Part shown: piece after piece, positions 61,440 to 64,000 of the stretch
Position numbering within the stretch: the first letter of the stretch is position 1
How the letters are laid out: each line of letters opens with the position of its first letter
DNA from: Sphaerolaimus hirsutus
Lineage: Eukaryota > Nematoda > Chromadorea > Monhysterida > Sphaerolaimidae
NCBI GenBank assembly: GCA_964036195.1
Contig: OZ038452.1
Location: 15,494,704-15,558,703, forward strand
DNA length: 64,000 bases
Reading direction: 5' to 3'
Position numbers and translations under genes: made by a program
The notes under the pieces: model-generated
Told to the model about the DNA's origin: nothing
The model's database searches: none
The model's input: the letters and a program-made list of their open reading frames with translations, nothing else

Positions 61440-61619
61440 GGCACCATTTATTTTTTCATTTTAAAATTTAATTTTAAATTAATAAATTTTAAATCATTTA
61501 AAATTTTATATGGTTGTTTTTCTATTATATATTTTTCAATTTTAATTTTAGTTTTTCACATTAAATATTTAGATTGTTAATGTAATTTTATTTGTATAAA
61601 AAAATTGTTGATTTTTGTT

Positions 61620-62901
61620 TGAAAAAAAAAAAAAAAATCTATTTTATATTATATTTTTATATCTTCATAGCTTTATATCTTTATATCATTTTAAATTATT
61701 TGCTTTTTAATTTTATTCTTATCTACTTTATTTTTACAACTTTATTGATATTAAAATCAAAATAGATTATTTTTATATTTTAATTTACTTTTTTTAATAT
61801 TTTTTTTATTTGGGTTACTTTTTTATTATTTTGATTTTAGGTTAAATTTATTTGTATAAAAAATGGAAACAATTGATTTTTTTAAATAAAAATAAATAAA
61901 TAATTTTTTTTCAATGTTTTTATATCCTTATAGCTTTATATCTTTATATAATTTTCAATTATTTGCTTTTTAATTTTATCCTTATCTACTTTATTTTTTA
62001 AATTTTATTTATATTAAAATCAAAATAGATTATTTTTATATTTTAATTTAATTTTTGTAAAAAAATTTTATTTTGGTAAGTTTTTTATTATTTAGATTTT
62101 AGGTTAAATTTATTTGTATAAAAAATGGCTACAATTTAAAATAAAAATAAATAAATAATTTTTTTTCAATGTTTTTATATCTTTATAGCATTATATCATT
62201 ATATCATTCTAAATTATTTGCTTTTTAATTTTATTCTTATCTACATTATTTTTTCATTTATTTATATTAAAAACAAAATAGATTATTTTTATTTTTTTTG
62301 TAGTATTTTTTATTTTGGTAAGTTTTATTATTATTTTGATTTTAGGTGAAATTTATTTGTATAAAAAATGGAAACAATTTCTTTTTTTTGAAAATTGAAA
62401 TAAATTTTTTTAAATATTTTTATATCTTTATAGCTTTTTATCATTTTAAATTATTCACTTTTCGATTTTATTCTTATTTACTTTATTTTTATAATTTAAT
62501 TTTTTAATTTAATAAATTATCTTTATATTAAAATGTAATTTAAAAAAAAATTTTTTTGGTTAGTTTTTATTATTTTGATTTTAATTTTATTTATATTAAA
62601 ATCAAAATAGATTATTTTTATATTTTAATTTAATTTTTGTGAAATTTTTTTATTTTGGTAAGTTTTTTATTATTTTGATTTTAGGTTAACTTTATTTGTA
62701 TAAAAAATGGCTACAATTGATTTTTTTAAATTAAAATAAATAAATAATTTTTATTATATTTTTATATCTTTATAGCTTTATATCATTATATCATTCTAAA
62801 TTATTTGCTTTTTAATTTTATTCTTATCTACGTTATTTTTTGATTTATTTATATTAAAAACAAAATAGATTATTTTTTTATTTTAATTTAAATTTTGTAC
62901 T
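61620..62901. repeat. AT-rich tandem array, unit about 240 bp
   Basis: Phrases such as GTATAAAAAATGG, TATATCTTTATAGCTTTATA and TATTAAAATCAAAATAGATT return about every 240 bp, five to six times, with small changes. The array runs directly into the N gap. Confidence 0.75.
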
Positions 62902-63101
62902 NNNNNNNNNNNNNNNNNNNNNNNNNNNNNNNNNNNNNNNNNNNNNNNNNNNNNNNNNNNNNNNNNNNNNNNNNNNNNNNNNNNNNNNNNNNNNNNNNNN
63001 NNNNNNNNNNNNNNNNNNNNNNNNNNNNNNNNNNNNNNNNNNNNNNNNNNNNNNNNNNNNNNNNNNNNNNNNNNNNNNNNNNNNNNNNNNNNNNNNNNNN
63101 N
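62902..63101. other. Assembly gap (200 N)
   Basis: A run of exactly 200 N, probably a placeholder of unknown true size next to an unresolved tandem array. Confidence 0.95.
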
Positions 63102-64000
63102 AGGCAGAAAAGGGGAAAAAATCGCGAAAAACAGGTTAAAAGTAGCTAAAACAGGCTAAAAATAGGTATATAAACAGGTGTATTGGCGAAAGCCGCGATT
63201 TTAAAGGTGAAAAAAGTATAAAAAAATATAAAAATTAAAGATTTTGAGTGAAAATTGGGGCGAAGTTTCTCAAAAATCGCTCCAGATAGGTAGACAGGTG
63301 GCCGATTTGGGGATAGATAGCAAAAAAATTGCATCCGTAATAGATAGATAGCTGAGCGGCCTCCGGGATAGATAGATAGCTGGCGGATTGGGGGGGGGGC
63401 AGCGCCCCCCCAGCCCCCCCCCCCCTAGGAGACCCCTGGTACGGGAGACATTTATATGAACAAAACATGGGGTGCCGGACGTCGCTTGTACAGCGATTTT
63501 CAGCTTGGATTTTCGGGTAAAAATAGTCATGTATACAGCGGCCCATGCTTAGGTGGGTCGCGGACCTTCCCCAGCCCGTATATAGACATAAATAGTAGTG
63601 GTGGGTTTTGAATATATCCCCTCAAAATTTCGAATAAATCCCCCACTACAGCTGGAGATATGGCGTCCGGCACCGACTCAGAAAGTTTGTGCAGGATCTG
63701 GCCTGTCCGCATTCTTATTAGGGTTCAAATGGGATTGACTTTTCTCTTCTACTAGTAGAAGTCAAGACTAGTAGAACTTAGCATGAATAAATAAAAGCTT
63801 TTACCCTCAAAATGTCACAAAACCCATGAAAACCCTACCACTGGTAATGGTAATGGTAATATGCATGAGAAATTGCGCGCTTGCGCGCCAAAAAATTGCT
63901 ACCTAGGACAAGTCTACCAAAAATTTTGCCTTTTGATTTTTTTAAATTAAAATCAGTTTCCACCCTGTGATATAAAAAAAATCAGATTTAAAAAAAAGAA
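63102..64000. other. Intron or intergenic repeats after the gap
   Basis: 63102-63297 matches 52060-52277. 63300-63430 is the AGATAGATAGCTG repeat with G and C runs. 63600-63700 is an inverted copy of 50994-51052. A TAGGGTTCAAATGGGATTG end begins at 63719 (hAT family). A GCGCGCTTGCGCGC module is near 63873. No exon seen. Confidence 0.5.

Noticed and set aside
1-64000. tRNA or rRNA genes
   Set aside because: None was recognised by eye on either strand; the only tRNA-like match is the 13-nt primer binding site.

Overview
This window is animal (metazoan) nuclear DNA, most likely from an invertebrate. Two spliced host genes are visible at the edges. On the minus strand at 1042-4405 are four exons of a mitochondrial-clan cytochrome P450; its heme-binding half lies left of the window. 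On the plus strand, from 49841 on, are five exons of an ABC subfamily A (ABCA) transporter whose remainder lies right of the window. Both genes have GT-AG introns packed with DNA-transposon debris. No bacterial, organellar, tRNA, rRNA or CRISPR feature was seen. A 200-N scaffold gap lies at 62902-63101.

The centre (6056-36806, about 30.8 kb, about 29.2 kb without nested insertions) is one giant Ty3/Gypsy LTR retrotransposon read on the minus strand. In its own sense it runs: 5' LTR (36806-32403), primer binding site matching tRNA-Gln, a gag-pol polyprotein (32285 to about 22094) with zinc knuckles, protease, RT, RNase H, integrase and a GPY/F module, a polypurine tract beside a U3-like remnant (21946-21984), a 1.8-kb non-coding stretch, two long cargo ORFs (635 and 1656 aa), a 3.8-kb 3' region, the terminal polypurine tract (9549-9566) and the 3' LTR (9548-6056). 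The 1656-aa cargo protein ends in a clear NADAR (YbiA-like) domain, a fold known to act on ADP-ribosylated or NAD-derived substrates. The LTRs differ at about 1 percent of sites by eye, so the insertion is fairly young.

The most unusual signal is a family of about 24 imperfect hairpins, all in one orientation, spread through the LTRs, the 3' region and even the gag-pol coding sequence. They share a conserved, covarying apical core, plus-strand consensus TCCCA-RR-GACGTAGG-YY-TGG-SACTTT, while each outer stem has a different, self-complementary sequence. None was seen outside the element or in the two cargo ORFs. A second oddity is that an ORF inside the LTR (311 aa in the 3' LTR) is in register with gag-pol, so the ancestral polyprotein probably started inside the 5' LTR. 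In this copy it is broken by a 1-bp insertion and a nested transposon.

The insertions can be ordered. The retrotransposon sits inside an older hAT MITE (5574-37101, TSD GTGAAAGC). It is itself hit by three younger hAT MITEs at 11746, 32510 and 35929, each with a perfect 8-bp duplication, and the two in the 5' LTR have an intact empty site in the 3' LTR. The flanks 37-49 kb and the introns of both host genes hold many more hAT, Harbinger-like and foldback MITEs, simple-sequence arrays and AT-rich tandem repeats. Several hAT families share terminal repeats while their internal hexamer array differs.
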